Shown here in pieces: positions 1-7,885 of a stretch of 64,000 bases of DNA (position 1 is its first letter; each line of letters opens with the position of its first letter). Origin of the DNA: Mucilaginibacter sp. (GTDB taxonomy: Bacteria > Bacteroidota > Bacteroidia > Sphingobacteriales > Sphingobacteriaceae); the NCBI RefSeq assembly GCF_025359345.1, contig NZ_JANYGQ010000026.1, positions 346,430 through 410,429 of the forward strand, written 5' to 3'. The position numbers and the translations under genes are program-made. The notes beneath the pieces were generated by a model. The model ran no database searches, was not told the DNA's origin, and saw nothing but the letters and a program-made list of their open reading frames with translations.

Positions 1-1196
1 GTTACGGTGCCGCCCTGCGGATAATAGTACAAATGTACGTACAGCTTTTTGGTTTTGGCATTGTATGTCAACTTATCATTTTCGGGCACCTTGTAGGTAT
101 CGGGCGCGTAGGTGCAGTTGTAAATAGCGCGGTTGTTGGCGTGCATCCAGTAGGCCATGCTGTCCAAAGCGCGGGTTGCGCGGTAGTCAAACTCGCCGCG
201 GGCTGTGGGGCCAACGTTTAGTATCAGGTTGCCGCCATTGCTTACCGATGTTATCAGCAAATCAAGCAATTGGCGGTGTGTTTTCCAGGTGTTTTCATCG
301 CGGTAGTAACCCCACGATCCGCTGAAGGTTTGGCAGGTTTCCCAGGTTTTGCCGCGGTATTTGGCCAGTTCGTCGGTGCCTACCTGCTCAGGGGTTTCAA
401 AGTCGGCGCCGTCCTTATATTCCTCCAGGTTAAGGCGGTTATCAATGATGATGCCCGGCTGCAGCTTGCGGATCAATTTGATCAACTCTACCGAACCCCA
501 GTCGTCCTTGCCTTTGCCGTGGCCGTCTTTGCGGGGAAACGAAAAATCGAGCCAGATGATATCAATTTTGCCGTAGTTGGTCAGCAGTTCAGTTATCTGG
601 TTGCGCATGTACTGGCGGTATTTGGCCATATCGCGGCCCTTGTTCATCCGCTCATAGCTGGCATCCTTTTTATCCAGGGGCGATTGCGGGTGAATATCAT
701 CTATCGTATAATTCGGGTGGTGCCAGTCGAGCAGCGAATAGTAGAAACCCACCTTCAGCCCCTCGGCGCGGTAGGCGTTTACATACTCGCGCACCAGGTC
801 GCGTTTGGCAGCGGTGTTGGTGGCCTTGTAGTCGGTATATTTCGAGTCGAACAGGCAAAAGCCCTCATGGTGCTTGGTAGTAAGCACAGCGTACTTCATG
901 CCGGCAGCTTTGGCGGTTTTGGCCCATTTTTTGGGGTCGAAAGAATCCGGGTTAAACTGGTCGAAATATTTTTGGTAGCCGGCGTTGTCAATCTTTTCGT
1001 TGTGTTTTACCCACTCGTGCCGGGCAGCGCCACTGTACAATCCCCAATGTATAAACATGCCGAAACGCCCGTCCGTCCACCACTCCATGCGTTTTTTCTT
1101 TTGCGCATCAGTTTCGTTACCGATACTTTTTTGGGCGAAAGTGGTGCCGGTTATTACCATAAGTAACAGCAGCAGCGACAGTTTTTTTAGGTTCAT
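1..1196 (-). CDS. Alpha-L-fucosidase, GH29 (C-terminus cut by window edge)
   Basis: Exported GH29 alpha-L-fucosidase that would release L-fucose from glycans in the periplasm or at the surface. The minus frame opens at an ATG at 1196-1194 with a signal peptide (residues 1-22, ending TFAQ). GH29 landmarks follow: MFIHWGLYSG near residue 48, LTTKHHEGFCLFDS, and WLDFSFP, where Asp217 is the likely nucleophile. About 398 codons are present and the frame is still open at base 1, so the end of the catalytic domain and any C-terminal domain are missing. It lies downstream of, and on the same strand as, a sugar mutarotase, which fits fucose use. The family call is firm; substrate linkage cannot be read from sequence. 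Confidence 0.93.
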   Translation of the reverse strand, partial: MNLKKLSLLLLLMVITGTTFAQKSIGNETDAQKKKRMEWWTDGRFGMFIHWGLYSGAARHEWVKHNEKIDNAGYQKYFDQFNPDSFDPKKWAKTAKAAGMKYAVLTTKHHEGFCLFDSKYTDYKATNTAAKRDLVREYVNAYRAEGLKVGFYYSLLDWHHPNYTIDDIHPQSPLDKKDASYERMNKGRDMAKYRQYMRNQITELLTNYGKIDIIWLDFSFPRKDGHGKGKDDWGSVELIKLIRKLQPGIIIDNRLNLEEYKDGADFETPEQVGTDELAKYRGKTWETCQTFSGSWGYYRDENTWKTHRQLLDLLITSVSNGGNLILNVGPTARGEFDYRATRALDSMAYWMHANNRAIYNCTYAPDTYKVPENDKLTYNAKTKKLYVHLYYYPQGGTV

Positions 1197-1250
1197 AGGT
1201 GGTTTATTTATTGGTTAGTATAATTCTCGAATTTGCCAGTTATAAAACTT

Positions 1251-1340
1251 TGTCATTGCGAGGAGGAACGAGCGCGGCAACAGCGAACTTTACAGGGCGG
1301 ACTTGCATAGTTCGCGGTTGCTTCGTTCCTCGCAATGACA
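1251..1340. repeat. 90-bp inverted-repeat element, copy 1
   Basis: The element begins TGTCATTGCGAGGAGGAACG and ends CGTTCCTCGCAATGACA, so its ends are long inverted repeats that fold into one hairpin. A second copy, about 80% identical, lies at 21755-21845. Here it sits between the mutarotase stop and the fucosidase start, which are transcribed in the same direction. Such palindromic intergenic units are common in Bacteroidota. The copy could attenuate or stabilise the shared mRNA, which is inference. Confidence 0.85.
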
Positions 1341-1346
1341 AGCGGG

Positions 1347-1676
1347 CTAAAGTTCAAATATCTTATTCATCAGCACCCATTTCTCGCCCTTCATGGCTTT
1401 TTTTAGCGGCTGCTGGTAGTTCCACATCAAATCTTCCCATTCCTGCACTTTGGCGTTGCCGGCATCCATTTGGCCTTTGCGCTCAAAGCTGAAGGTGTCA
1501 TCAACATCCATAATCATAAACAGGCGCGTATCAAAGCGATAGATCTCCATGCCGCTAATGCCTGCGCCGGTAATGCTTTCCCTTATTTCGGGCCAGATAG
1601 CCTCGTGGTAGCGTTCGTACTCGGCAATCAGGGCAAGGTCGTCTTTTAAATCAAGGGTTAAACAATATCTGGGCAT
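1347..1676 (-). CDS. L-rhamnose/L-fucose mutarotase family (DUF718)
   Basis: Small cytoplasmic mutarotase (109 aa, normal for the RhaM/DUF718 family) that interconverts anomers of a 6-deoxy-L-sugar. The family signature YHEAIWPEI carries the catalytic His (H24), and the EWEDLMW tryptophans near residues 81-86 usually line the sugar pocket. Because the next gene downstream on the same strand is an alpha-L-fucosidase, L-fucose is a more likely substrate than L-rhamnose; that choice is from context only. The start at 1676 is preceded by an AT-rich region. The 150-bp gap to the fucosidase contains the inverted-repeat element, so the two genes may still share a transcript. Confidence 0.85.
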   Translation of the reverse strand: MPRYCLTLDLKDDLALIAEYERYHEAIWPEIRESITGAGISGMEIYRFDTRLFMIMDVDDTFSFERKGQMDAGNAKVQEWEDLMWNYQQPLKKAMKGEKWVLMNKIFEL

Positions 1677-2236
1677 AATTGGCGGATGTAATTGTCAATA
1701 GTACAAGTATAGGAAAAAAGTCCGGAAAGTCGGAAAAGTCCGGAAGACCGAGAAGTCATTAAAGACGGAAGAACTGAAAGATGGAAAGCCAAAAGCGTCA
1801 GTGTCGTAACATTTGTAATTTCATTAGTAAAATAGGGGCATTCTCAGCCGGTAGAAGCGGGGGCCGTGCTGTGCGCTTATACGGTACTAGCGTTAGGAAC
1901 AGGCCGATAACCGCTGCCATCACAATGTGGGATAACATGATGAATCGAGCATGAAAAGGGGTTGACAGGGTTAACATAATTTCGCCCTTAACTTATTTAA
2001 TATATTGATAATGAAGTTGTTTGAAAAATATAGGAATTAACACATTTTCCCGCTTTTGAAGCAATTAGCGCCCCTGGACCGGAAAATACGCCTATCTCTC
2101 CCCTCCAAAATTCCCCAACCCAATATACTGTTAACATTAACTTAACACAATGATAATGCTGTATTAACCACTCAGCCTGTACCTTTGTATACCCTTGTAA
2201 GCAGTTTATTATTAACACTATTAACGCTAATCAACC
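1677..2236. other. Intergenic region with a GTCCGGAA-type repeat
   Basis: 560 bases without a convincing gene. At 1719-1790 there is a purine-rich run of degenerate repeats built on GTCCGGAA / GTCGGAA / GACGGAA, a class of simple intergenic repeat often seen in Sphingobacteriaceae. The promoter of the minus-strand mutarotase must lie at its left end. The promoter of the small gene at 2237 lies at its right end. Nothing recognisable was seen in about 1800-2130. Confidence 0.6.
2180..2187 (+). promoter_or_regulatory. Predicted -7 element of the DUF3606-like gene
   Basis: TACCTTTG matches the Bacteroidota -7 consensus TAnnTTTG exactly and lies 50 bases before the ATG at 2237. No clear -33 TTG is present at the usual spacing, so the strength is uncertain. 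Confidence 0.5.
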
Positions 2237-2428
2237 ATGGAAACTAAGGCAAATATCGACATCAAAAACCGCGAAATCTCTCAAATAAAAGCTAATTCTG
2301 AAGATGAATACTGGGCAAAAAAATACAATGTTTCTGCCGAGGAGCTGAAAGAAACCGGTAATGCGCTAAGCAGCATTCAGGAGCGGATTTTAAAAATCAC
2401 CACTAAAAATAAAAGCTTCAGCTTTTAA
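2237..2428 (+). CDS. Small DUF3606-like protein (63 aa)
   Basis: A 63-residue soluble charged protein. The central EYWAKKYNVSAEELKE resembles the core of DUF3606 proteins, where a tryptophan-lysine pair precedes a short helix-turn-helix-like SxEEL segment. The family has no established role. The gene is a self-contained unit: a consensus -7 element 50 bases upstream and a strong terminator 60 bases downstream. There is no signal peptide or membrane segment. The DUF assignment is by eye and moderately secure; that it is a real gene is supported by its transcription signals. Confidence 0.7.
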   Translation: METKANIDIKNREISQIKANSEDEYWAKKYNVSAEELKETGNALSSIQERILKITTKNKSFSF

Positions 2429-2487
2429 GGTAACCCAAAGCTTTTATTAGCTTGCCCGGGTATTCCTTAACCAAGCAAACATATTAC

Positions 2488-2528
2488 GCCGGCGCTGGTT
2501 TATATTAAACTGGCCCCGGCTTTTTTAT
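2488..2528 (+). terminator. Rho-independent terminator after the DUF3606-like gene
   Basis: GCCGGCGCTGGTTTA pairs with TAAACTGGCCCCGGC (one mismatch, two G-U pairs, 3-nt loop) and is followed directly by TTTTTTATTT. This is one of the strongest terminators in the window. The bases from here to 2750 are AT-rich and hold no other recognisable feature except the presumed promoter of the next gene. Confidence 0.85.
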
Positions 2529-2750
2529 TTGCGCTTATTTTTATTTTACTATCGAAACTTCAGAAACGCTACAGAATAAATGCTTATACTCGCAAATAAG
2601 TAAAAAACAGGCTTATAATACTTTATAGCTGTATAAATACGTTTGTGTAATTCTTATTATCTATTTATTGTTTATATTATTTTGTTACTTATTTGCTGGA
2701 TCAGTGCAGGCGTGTTAGCTTTCTACCGTAAAAACATTTTTAATTGGTTA

Positions 2751-5390
2751 ATGCTTTTTAATAAGAGCCGGGTAAAAATATCAGGTTGTTTTTGCCTGCT
2801 GTTGCTTGCATTAAACGTTGCTGCCCAGCAAACCGATACCCTCAAAAAATCAAAGGACACCTTAAAAACCAGTGCTGATACAGGGCATAAAGCTGCCTTG
2901 CAGCCACTGCTAACTACCCGGGTTACCGGCCATGTGCTTGATGCCGCAACAGGCAAGCCACTATCATACGTTAATGTAAACTTTACAGGTACCGGCACCG
3001 GCGCCAATACCGATTCGCTGGGGAAATTCGACCTTATTGCCGAAGGCTCGTTTACTTCGGTTACGTTTTCGCACATGGGGTACCAATCCATAGCAAAAAA
3101 CATTAAGCCAGGGCAGGAAAATGCACTGAACGTAAGTTTGCGCGGCAGCCAAACCCAGCTTAAAGGGGTAACCATAACCTCGGCAAAAAAAGAAAAATAC
3201 CGCAACAAGGGCAACCCGGCCGTGTCGCTTATCCAGCAGATCATCAACCATAAAGATGAAAACCGCATGGAGAGCGCCGCCTACCTGCAATATAACCAGT
3301 ACGAACGGATAGGATTGTCGTTTTTTAACCTGCCGCAAAAATTTATAAACGGCAAATTTTTCAGCAAGTATAAGTTTATGCTGGATACCACCGCCAATAT
3401 CGACGGACAGAAACAAACCCTGCTGCCTGTTTTATTAAGCGAGAAGCTGTCGGACATTTATCACCGCAAAGAACCTTCAAAGGACATCCAGGTATTAACG
3501 GCGCAAAAGCAGATCAACATCATCAAGTTTATTGATACAGCCGGGTTGGATGTTTACTTAAATCGCTTGTATGGCAATAATCTCGACATTTATTCAAACA
3601 ACGTCTTTATAATTGCCAGCCAGTTTTTAAGCCCCATTGCCGACCATTCGCCCAATTATTACAAGTTTTTTATCGCTGATACCATTAATACGCCTGCAGG
3701 CAAGCAGGTTGAAGTGATGTTTACCCCCCGCACCAAAGGCGACCTGCTTTTTGAAGGCAAACTGGTAGTTACGCTCGACGGGCATTACGCGGTTACGGCC
3801 TGCGAGATGAACGTAAACAAGGAGATCAACATCAACTTTATGCGCAGCCTCAAAATCAGGCTCGATTTTGTGCAGCAGCCCGGCGGTAGGTATTACCTCA
3901 CCAAAAGCGATGTAAAAGCCGATTTTGGCCTCTCGAAAAAGAAAGGCTGGGGCGTTATAGGCCAGCGAACGGTCAGTTATACAGGCTACAAGCTTAATGC
4001 GCCGCAGCCCGAAGAGTTTTATAAGGGCAAGGACCTTCAAATTGCCCCGAATGTAAACCGCGCAGATACAGCCTTCTGGGCCGCCCATCGTACTGATACG
4101 CTCAGCAGGCAGCAGTCACAGGTATACAGCAACGTAAACAAGCTTGGGCAAATGGCATCGTTTAAGCGAACCATGTGGATAGCATCAACCCTCACGAGTG
4201 GTTATGCCGATTTCGGGTGGGTACAGGTAGGGCCGATAGGGCAGTTCTTTTCATTTAACAGCCAGGAGGGCCTGCGTTTCGAGGGCGGGGCGCGCACTAC
4301 GCCAAAGCTCGACAGTATGTTTTACATGGAAGGTTATGGCGCAATAGGCACAAAGGATAAAAAGATAAAGCTGGATGCGATTGCCTACCTGAGTTTAAAC
4401 AAAGTGGCGCCCTACAGGTTCCCCAACGATTATTTTAAAATAAGCTTTTTGTACGATGTTGATGTGCCGGGGCATACGTTTTCGATAAGCAACCGCCAGG
4501 CGGCGTTTTCATCGTTCCAAACCGGTAAAACAAATTACTGGCTTTACAGTGGTATTTTCAAGCTGGAGTATGTGAAGGATTTTGAAAATCACCTCTCGTA
4601 CCGCGTTACCTTAAAAACCTGGAACCAGGCGCCGGCAGCACAATTGGTTTATCAATTTAACGATGGTGTAAATAAGGTAGTGCACGATTTAACAACCAGC
4701 GAGCTTGATGTGCATCTGCGCTACGCCCCGCACGAGCAAATTATACAAGGTAGCCAGGACCGGCACACCATTTACAGCAAATACCCTATTTTTGATTTGC
4801 AGGTGAACCGCGGCTTCAAAAGCTTTTTGTATGGCTCGTATGCATTTACCGACCTGGGGTTAAATATTTATAAACGATTTTACTTTTCGCAGCTTGGCTA
4901 TGCCGATGTTACCGTAATAGGCGGCTATGTGCAGGGCAAGGTGCCATTCCCGCTGCTGAATATCAGTCCGGCCAACCAATCTTTGGCTTACGACCGGGAC
5001 GGTTACAACCGCATGAACTATCTTGAATTTGTAAGCGACCATTACGTGGGCCTTAATTTTACCCAAAGCTTCAACGGCTTTTTTCTGAACAAAATACCGC
5101 TGATTGAACACCTTAAATGGCGCGAATATCTGTCGGGTAAAATATTATATGGTGGCCTGCGCGATGAAAATAATCCCGCAATAACCAAAGGCCTTTACCG
5201 GCTGCCACCGGCCACAAACGGCGCATACGGCACTTATGCCCTGGGCAGCACGCCCTATATTGAAGCGGGGGCGGGCGTGGGCAACATATTTAAGTTTTTA
5301 CGGGTTGATTTAATCAGGCGGTTCAATTACTTAGACCATCCCGGAGCCTCGCGATATGGCATTAAGTTTAGCTTTAGCCCTGATTTTTAA
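2751..5390 (+). CDS. DUF5686 / carboxypeptidase-regulatory-like outer-membrane protein
   Basis: Large exported protein (879 aa from the ATG chosen here) typical of Bacteroidota. A signal peptide (ISGCFCLLLLALNVAAQ) is followed by a CarboxypepD_reg-like beta-sandwich near residues 55-145 (TGHVLDAATGKPLSYVNV). The rest is the long DUF5686 region, which ends in beta-strand-rich sequence with a terminal Phe as in outer-membrane barrels. The reading frame extends upstream to a TTG at 2643, but the ATG at 2751 places the signal peptide correctly at the N-terminus. The family is thought to be an envelope protein related to TonB-dependent receptors in its plug-proximal domain; substrate unknown. It converges on the nucleotidase genes with a 4-nt gap. 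Confidence 0.85.
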   Translation: MLFNKSRVKISGCFCLLLLALNVAAQQTDTLKKSKDTLKTSADTGHKAALQPLLTTRVTGHVLDAATGKPLSYVNVNFTGTGTGANTDSLGKFDLIAEGSFTSVTFSHMGYQSIAKNIKPGQENALNVSLRGSQTQLKGVTITSAKKEKYRNKGNPAVSLIQQIINHKDENRMESAAYLQYNQYERIGLSFFNLPQKFINGKFFSKYKFMLDTTANIDGQKQTLLPVLLSEKLSDIYHRKEPSKDIQVLTAQKQINIIKFIDTAGLDVYLNRLYGNNLDIYSNNVFIIASQFLSPIADHSPNYYKFFIADTINTPAGKQVEVMFTPRTKGDLLFEGKLVVTLDGHYAVTACEMNVNKEININFMRSLKIRLDFVQQPGGRYYLTKSDVKADFGLSKKKGWGVIGQRTVSYTGYKLNAPQPEEFYKGKDLQIAPNVNRADTAFWAAHRTDTLSRQQSQVYSNVNKLGQMASFKRTMWIASTLTSGYADFGWVQVGPIGQFFSFNSQEGLRFEGGARTTPKLDSMFYMEGYGAIGTKDKKIKLDAIAYLSLNKVAPYRFPNDYFKISFLYDVDVPGHTFSISNRQAAFSSFQTGKTNYWLYSGIFKLEYVKDFENHLSYRVTLKTWNQAPAAQLVYQFNDGVNKVVHDLTTSELDVHLRYAPHEQIIQGSQDRHTIYSKYPIFDLQVNRGFKSFLYGSYAFTDLGLNIYKRFYFSQLGYADVTVIGGYVQGKVPFPLLNISPANQSLAYDRDGYNRMNYLEFVSDHYVGLNFTQSFNGFFLNKIPLIEHLKWREYLSGKILYGGLRDENNPAITKGLYRLPPATNGAYGTYALGSTPYIEAGAGVGNIFKFLRVDLIRRFNYLDHPGASRYGIKFSFSPDF

Positions 5391-5394
5391 AAAC

Positions 5395-5925
5395 CTAAAA
5401 ATTATTTTCCATCAGCGTCAGCACCTCATCCCAGTTATTTGCCCTTTGGTGATGGGTGTAATTAACGTTATGAAAGGCGTGGAACATAATGGTTGTCCCT
5501 TTAAAATAGTCGAGGTTTTTTATGTGATCGTCAATCATATAATCGGTACCGATAACACTTTTATCGCCGCAGAAAATAATATGCCTCCAATCGATGAAAG
5601 GGAAATGTTCATTCAGCCATTCCAGCTTTTCGGGTAAGCACTGCGGAAATTCCATGGCGGCCGAAACAATATAAACCTCGTAGTTTTTCATCAACATTTT
5701 TACCGCTTCAACTGCGCCTGCAATAACAGGCAGTGTACGGAAAAAGCCAGGAGTAAAAGCAAACTTGCGTGCCGCAGTTTTATCAGGGAACATCTCATTT
5801 TCTTCAAGTCCCCGTATCGACTCCGGGGTAACACGTACACCATAGTCGCGTTCGTACCAATTAATGAAGTGAGTTTCGGTGTCGGCAATTACGCCATCCA
5901 TATCAATAGCAATTGATTTTTTCAT
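5395..5925 (-). CDS. 5'(3')-deoxyribonucleotidase-like HAD phosphatase, paralogue 1
   Basis: HAD-superfamily 5' nucleotidase, deoxy (NT5C type; 176 aa). The nucleophile motif DMDGVIAD is at residues 8-15 and the acidic C-terminal motif GTDYMIDDHIKNL contributes the metal-binding aspartates. Members dephosphorylate deoxynucleoside 5'- or 3'-monophosphates in the cytosol and trim dNTP pools. It is the second of two tandem paralogues (the upstream copy is 5966-6496), both beginning MKKSIAIDMDGVIAD and sharing long identical C-terminal stretches. It is convergent with the DUF5686 gene. The precise substrate is not readable. Confidence 0.85.
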   Translation of the reverse strand: MKKSIAIDMDGVIADTETHFINWYERDYGVRVTPESIRGLEENEMFPDKTAARKFAFTPGFFRTLPVIAGAVEAVKMLMKNYEVYIVSAAMEFPQCLPEKLEWLNEHFPFIDWRHIIFCGDKSVIGTDYMIDDHIKNLDYFKGTTIMFHAFHNVNYTHHQRANNWDEVLTLMENNF

Positions 5926-5965
5926 GGCTAAAATTAAAAAACATTAGTTAATGGTTGTGTAAATT

Positions 5966-6496
5966 TTACACTTCTTTTGCCATCAATTCCAAAACCTCCT
6001 CCCAATTATTAACGCGCTGGTGATGGGTGTGGTTTACATTGTGAAAAGCATTAAACATAATGGTCTTTCCTTTAAAATAGTCGAGGTTTTTAATATGGTC
6101 ATCAATCATGTAGTCAGTACCGATGATGCTTTTATCGCCACAAAAAATGATATTACGCCAGCTGATAAATGGGAAATGCTCGCCAAGCCATTCCAGTTTT
6201 TGCGATAAACTGTGCGGGTATTGCATGGCCGCAGAAACGATATAGATATCGAAACTATCGGCCAGTTTTTTTACCGCTTCAACGGCGCCGGGCATAACAG
6301 GCGTAGTGCGGAAATATCCGGGCATAGCCGAGAGTTTAATGTAAGCGTCCTTTTCGGGCACTACATCCTCTTCCCGGCGGCCATTAAGTTCAGCAGGATG
6401 TATTTTAACACCGTAGTGCTGATCGTACCAGGTTAATAGTTGCACCACCTCGTCGGCAATAACACCATCCATATCAATAGCAATAGATTTTTTCAT
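5966..6496 (-). CDS. 5'(3')-deoxyribonucleotidase-like HAD phosphatase, paralogue 2
   Basis: Same family and same length (176 aa) as the neighbouring gene at 5395-5925. It has the DMDGVIAD nucleophile motif and the GTDYMIDDHIKNLDYF metal-site motif. The two copies are nearly identical from about residue 95 onward and differ most in the N-terminal cap region (residues 16-75). The cap is where HAD enzymes choose substrate, so the paralogues may have divided the substrate range; that is inference. The 40-bp gap suggests co-transcription. It follows a GNAT gene by 11 bp, and the four minus-strand genes 7569 to 5395 probably form one operon. Confidence 0.85.
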   Translation of the reverse strand: MKKSIAIDMDGVIADEVVQLLTWYDQHYGVKIHPAELNGRREEDVVPEKDAYIKLSAMPGYFRTTPVMPGAVEAVKKLADSFDIYIVSAAMQYPHSLSQKLEWLGEHFPFISWRNIIFCGDKSIIGTDYMIDDHIKNLDYFKGKTIMFNAFHNVNHTHHQRVNNWEEVLELMAKEV

Positions 6497-6507
6497 ATAA
6501 ATAGCTG

Positions 6508-6993
6508 TTACAGTTTTTGGTACATAACGTAAATATTGGTAAGCCCCAACTGCCGGTGATTAAAAGCATCGGGCACTTCGCCTACTATATTAAAGCCCAG
6601 GCTTTGCCAAAGTTTAACTGCCCGTTCATTAGTTTTTACCACGAAGTTAAACTGCATGGCTTTATAGCCAAGCCGCCGGGCTTCTGTTAGTGAAAACCCA
6701 CCCATAGCTTTGCCTATACCTTTGCCGGCAAATAATGCCGAAACCATGAAAGCGCCATTAGCCACATGCGAGCCCAACCCAGGCTGGTTATCACAAATGG
6801 CGAATGTGCCAGCTATTTTGCCGTCGTAAAGGGCTAAGTAGGTGTGCTTACCCCGAGCAAACCAATAGGCCATCATTTGCTCTCTTGTCGATTCCGGGGC
6901 GAACGAGTAGGTATCGCCTCCCTGCAGCACCCGGTGTATTATTTCCCAAATGGCACCCTGATCGGTCTCGGTAGCTTTTCTTATTTCTATCAT
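6508..6993 (-). CDS. GNAT-family N-acetyltransferase
   Basis: Single-domain GCN5-related acetyltransferase, 161 aa. It begins MIEIRKATETDQGAIWEII, the usual strand-helix opening. The acetyl-CoA pyrophosphate loop is recognisable as LFAGKGIGKAMG (residues about 88-99), and VKLWQSLGFNIVGEVPDAF is the conserved C-terminal part of the fold. It would transfer acetyl from acetyl-CoA to an unidentified small molecule or protein. The ATG lies 3 nt after the stop of the Crp/Fnr gene upstream, so the two are almost certainly co-transcribed. Confidence 0.85.
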   Translation of the reverse strand: MIEIRKATETDQGAIWEIIHRVLQGGDTYSFAPESTREQMMAYWFARGKHTYLALYDGKIAGTFAICDNQPGLGSHVANGAFMVSALFAGKGIGKAMGGFSLTEARRLGYKAMQFNFVVKTNERAVKLWQSLGFNIVGEVPDAFNHRQLGLTNIYVMYQKL

Positions 6994-6996
6994 AAT

Positions 6997-7569
6997 CTAA
7001 CTGATGTTTTTGCGTATGCGGCTTAACGATTGTGGTGTGATGCCCAGGTATGCGGCAATATCTTTCAAAGGCACACGCATGGCAATATCCGGTTGCTGCA
7101 CCGTAAATAACTTATATTGGTTTTCGGCATCAATACCGAGGTAGGTATTGCGCACGTTTACTTTTTCAATTAAATGCAGCTGGTTAATGTTATCTATTAC
7201 CTGTTTTAACCAGGGGAGCTGATGGTATAGATCCATCAGTCCGCGTTTGCATATGGATAACACTTCCGCATCGCAACAGGCCTGTATGGCAGCTGGTGTT
7301 GGCGTTTCCTCATTAAAGCTTTGCAGTATGGAACAGAATTTATTTTCGTTATAAAAAAAGTGGGTAACCTCAACGCCTTTATCGTTAACCGACATAATCC
7401 GGGTCACGCCCCTGCAAACAAAAAACATTTCGCGGCTTACCTTGCCATCACCTTTGAATAAATAATCGCCTTCTTTAAATTGCCTGGGGATAAAATGGGC
7501 TGCGATGATTTGCTCATCCTCAGCGGGAATATGCCTTAGGAGTTTGAGGTAATCGATTAAAGGGTTCAT
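6997..7569 (-). CDS. Crp/Fnr-family transcriptional regulator
   Basis: Cytoplasmic cyclic-nucleotide-binding-fold regulator of 190 aa. The N-terminal cNMP-binding barrel spans about 20-125 (FKEGDYLFKGDGKVSREMFF, then CRGVTRI). A C-terminal helix-turn-helix region contains VPLKDIAAYLGITPQSLSRIR, whose recognition helix is the TPQSLSRIR segment seen in Bacteroidota Crp/Fnr proteins. No cysteines typical of an Fnr iron-sulfur cluster are evident, so it is not an oxygen sensor of the classical type. It heads the minus-strand operon with the GNAT and nucleotidase genes. Its target sites are not identified here. Confidence 0.85.
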   Translation of the reverse strand: MNPLIDYLKLLRHIPAEDEQIIAAHFIPRQFKEGDYLFKGDGKVSREMFFVCRGVTRIMSVNDKGVEVTHFFYNENKFCSILQSFNEETPTPAAIQACCDAEVLSICKRGLMDLYHQLPWLKQVIDNINQLHLIEKVNVRNTYLGIDAENQYKLFTVQQPDIAMRVPLKDIAAYLGITPQSLSRIRKNIS

Positions 7570-7610
7570 AAGGCAAATATCTGAAAATCTACAATTAATC
7601 GCCGGTCGCC

Positions 7611-7760
7611 GCTGGATTAAAATCCAGCGCTACAATATTGGCCGAGCCTACGGCTCTCGAAAAAAACAATTATTTATTTTATGGTGACCAATAATTTTTA
7701 ATATTAGAAAAATGCAGAGGCAGAGCCTCGACCCATGTTGCAGTGCCGGATTATAATCCG
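7611..7760. repeat. MITE-like imperfect inverted-repeat element
   Basis: The left arm (about 7613-7657, starting CTGGATTAAAATCCAG at 7612) and the right arm (about 7716-7760, ending CGGATTATAATCCG) are imperfect inverse copies of each other: GGATT-AATCC, then GCGCTACAATATTGG / GCACTGCAACATGGG, then CGAGCC-GGCTCT. They flank a ~58-bp AT-rich middle. There is no ORF inside. It resembles the non-coding palindromic elements scattered through Sphingobacteriaceae genomes and lies between the divergent Crp/Fnr and TetR genes. Confidence 0.7.
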
Positions 7761-7842
7761 TTTTTGAGATCAGCCTATCTTCCTGACATTCCATCCATAA
7801 TTAAATGACAATTAAATGAATACACTTAGTAATTTATCGCTG

Positions 7843-7850
7843 TACATTTG
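7843..7850 (+). promoter_or_regulatory. Predicted -7 element of the TetR gene
   Basis: TACATTTG fits TAnnTTTG exactly. It is followed after one base by the 13-bp TetR operator candidate, so a bound repressor would cover the transcription start. Confidence 0.6.
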
Positions 7851-7851
7851 C

Positions 7852-7864
7852 TTAACGGTGTTAA
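7852..7864. promoter_or_regulatory. TetR operator candidate O1
   Basis: TTAACGGTGTTAA is an inverted repeat TTAAC-N3-GTTAA. The same pattern recurs twice between the TetR gene and the efflux operon (8523-8535 and 8610-8622). Its place just downstream of the -7 element implies autorepression. Confidence 0.7.
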
Positions 7865-7885
7865 ATTATTTAATACCCACACAAA

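Noticed and set aside
270..1166. 298-codon plus-strand ORF
   Set aside because: It lies antisense over the GH29 fucosidase, whose motifs are clear on the minus strand; the plus translation has no domain features.
2643..2750. Upstream extension of the DUF5686 gene from a TTG
   Set aside because: It would put a hydrophobic stretch before a complete signal peptide; the ATG at 2751 is better.
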